In this document: piece by piece, positions 63,651-64,000 of the stretch | Numbering within the stretch: the first letter of the stretch is position 1 | Layout of the letters: every line of letters starts with the position of its first letter | Assembly (NCBI GenBank): GCA_031308135.1 | Contig: JAHLJT010000631.1 | Location: 224,325,654 to 224,389,653, forward strand | Origin: Acheta domesticus | Taxonomy: Eukaryota > Arthropoda > Insecta > Orthoptera > Gryllidae | Length of the DNA: 64,000 nucleotides | Direction: 5' to 3' | Program-made: the position numbers and the translations under genes | Notes under the pieces: model-generated | Databases searched by the model: none | What the model was told of the DNA's origin: nothing | The model's input: only the letters and a program-made list of their open reading frames with translations

Positions 63651-64000
63651 TTGTCCCAGCTGCAGCAGTGCACGGCTGGGAGAAGTTACCTGGAGGGGAA
63701 AAAAAACGTCGAGTCGACGTGTACGTCGGCGTCACTATACAGCGAAGAAGGAATTATTGCCACCTCCCGCGATAACACATTCACTACACAAACGGTACTA
63801 ATGAGCACAGCGGTTGACATGTTTGGAAACATCAATGAGCTAATTAAATAATCAATCATTCAGTCTATCCGACAATTTTCATTCAGATGATCTTGGCTGT
63901 CCGGGTGATGCCGCGTCGAAGGCTACGTTACCGTCGTTTCGACCATCTTATCGTGGTCTTCCTCAGGGCTGGGATGCGCGGGATGGTCAGCGCTCGGATT
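63651..64000. other. Window end: short frame and SINE-related segment
   Basis: 63615-63851 is an open frame without recognised motifs. 63885-64000 ('gctgtccgggtgatgccgcg', 'tttcgaccatcttatcgtgg', 'tcttcctcaggg') resembles the segment at 55555-55640 and is a SINE-type repeat cut by the window end. Confidence 0.4.

Noticed and set aside
1..64000. CRISPR arrays, bacterial operons, ribosomal RNA genes
   Set aside because: No regularly spaced direct repeats, ribosome-binding-site-led gene clusters or rRNA-like conserved stretches were seen; the sequence is eukaryotic.

Overview
This is a eukaryotic window, almost certainly from an insect with a large, transposon-rich genome. The evidence is: spliced genes with long introns, an ionotropic-receptor exon of the insect chemosensory type, Jockey, RTE and R4/Dong-like non-LTR retrotransposons, piggyBac, hAT, pogo and mariner remnants, and tRNA-derived SINEs. 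A polyneopteran (stick insect, cockroach, orthopteran) would fit, but I cannot fix the order from sequence alone. No bacterial operons, CRISPR arrays or complete tRNA/rRNA genes were seen.

Layout. (1) 1-10.3 kb holds no confident gene: an AT-rich dispersed repeat, a 1.66-kb fold-back element with a TA duplication (3166-4822), a tRNA-type SINE, a Harbinger-like fragment and copies of a long tRNA-derived SINE that recurs throughout the window (called SINE-C here). (2) 10.3-30.5 kb carries GC-rich plus-strand exons: one coiled-coil exon (10335-10734) and three ankyrin-repeat exons (22706-22824, 27572-27859, 30075-30519). Two of the ankyrin exons join cleanly within an ankyrin repeat. Their introns are packed with nested elements: a roughly 6-kb hAT-like interval, a dead RTE LINE, a pogo-like element containing a piggyBac, a large GT microsatellite and a solo LTR inside it. 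A 1000-N scaffold gap at 23663-24662 is flanked by the same ~755 bp on both sides, so it is probably a failed contig overlap. The many small indels between those flanks warn that frameshifts in this region may be sequence errors. (3) 30.5-39.6 kb is repeats: a 2.56-kb hAT element with a perfect 8-bp target duplication inside a SINE, and a truncated Jockey LINE with an 11-bp target duplication.

(4) 39.7-51.4 kb is the main gene region. A small three-exon gene of unknown function on the minus strand (39744-40565) lies head-to-head with a complete seven-exon serpin on the plus strand (41415-51375). I assembled the serpin exon by exon: 386 residues, no signal peptide, all phases consistent, intact hinge and C-terminal signatures. 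Its last intron separates the hinge from the reactive-centre loop and contains two truncated R4/Dong-like LINE copies, each bounded by TTA/ATT microsatellites. (5) 51.4-64 kb contains a mariner remnant, SINEs, fold-back MITEs, a minus-strand terminal exon of an ionotropic receptor (56858-57160) squeezed between two SINE-C copies, and a near-complete Jockey-type LINE (58426-63104) with a 14-bp target duplication, inserted into an older SINE-C copy.

Functionally, the serpin is a likely intracellular or non-classically exported protease inhibitor, the ankyrin gene a scaffold or membrane-linked protein, and the receptor exon part of a chemosensory channel. They are unrelated genes in a repeat-dominated neighbourhood. 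The most notable signals are the nesting history of the mobile elements, the serpin loop-exon architecture and the paired microsatellite-bounded LINEs.
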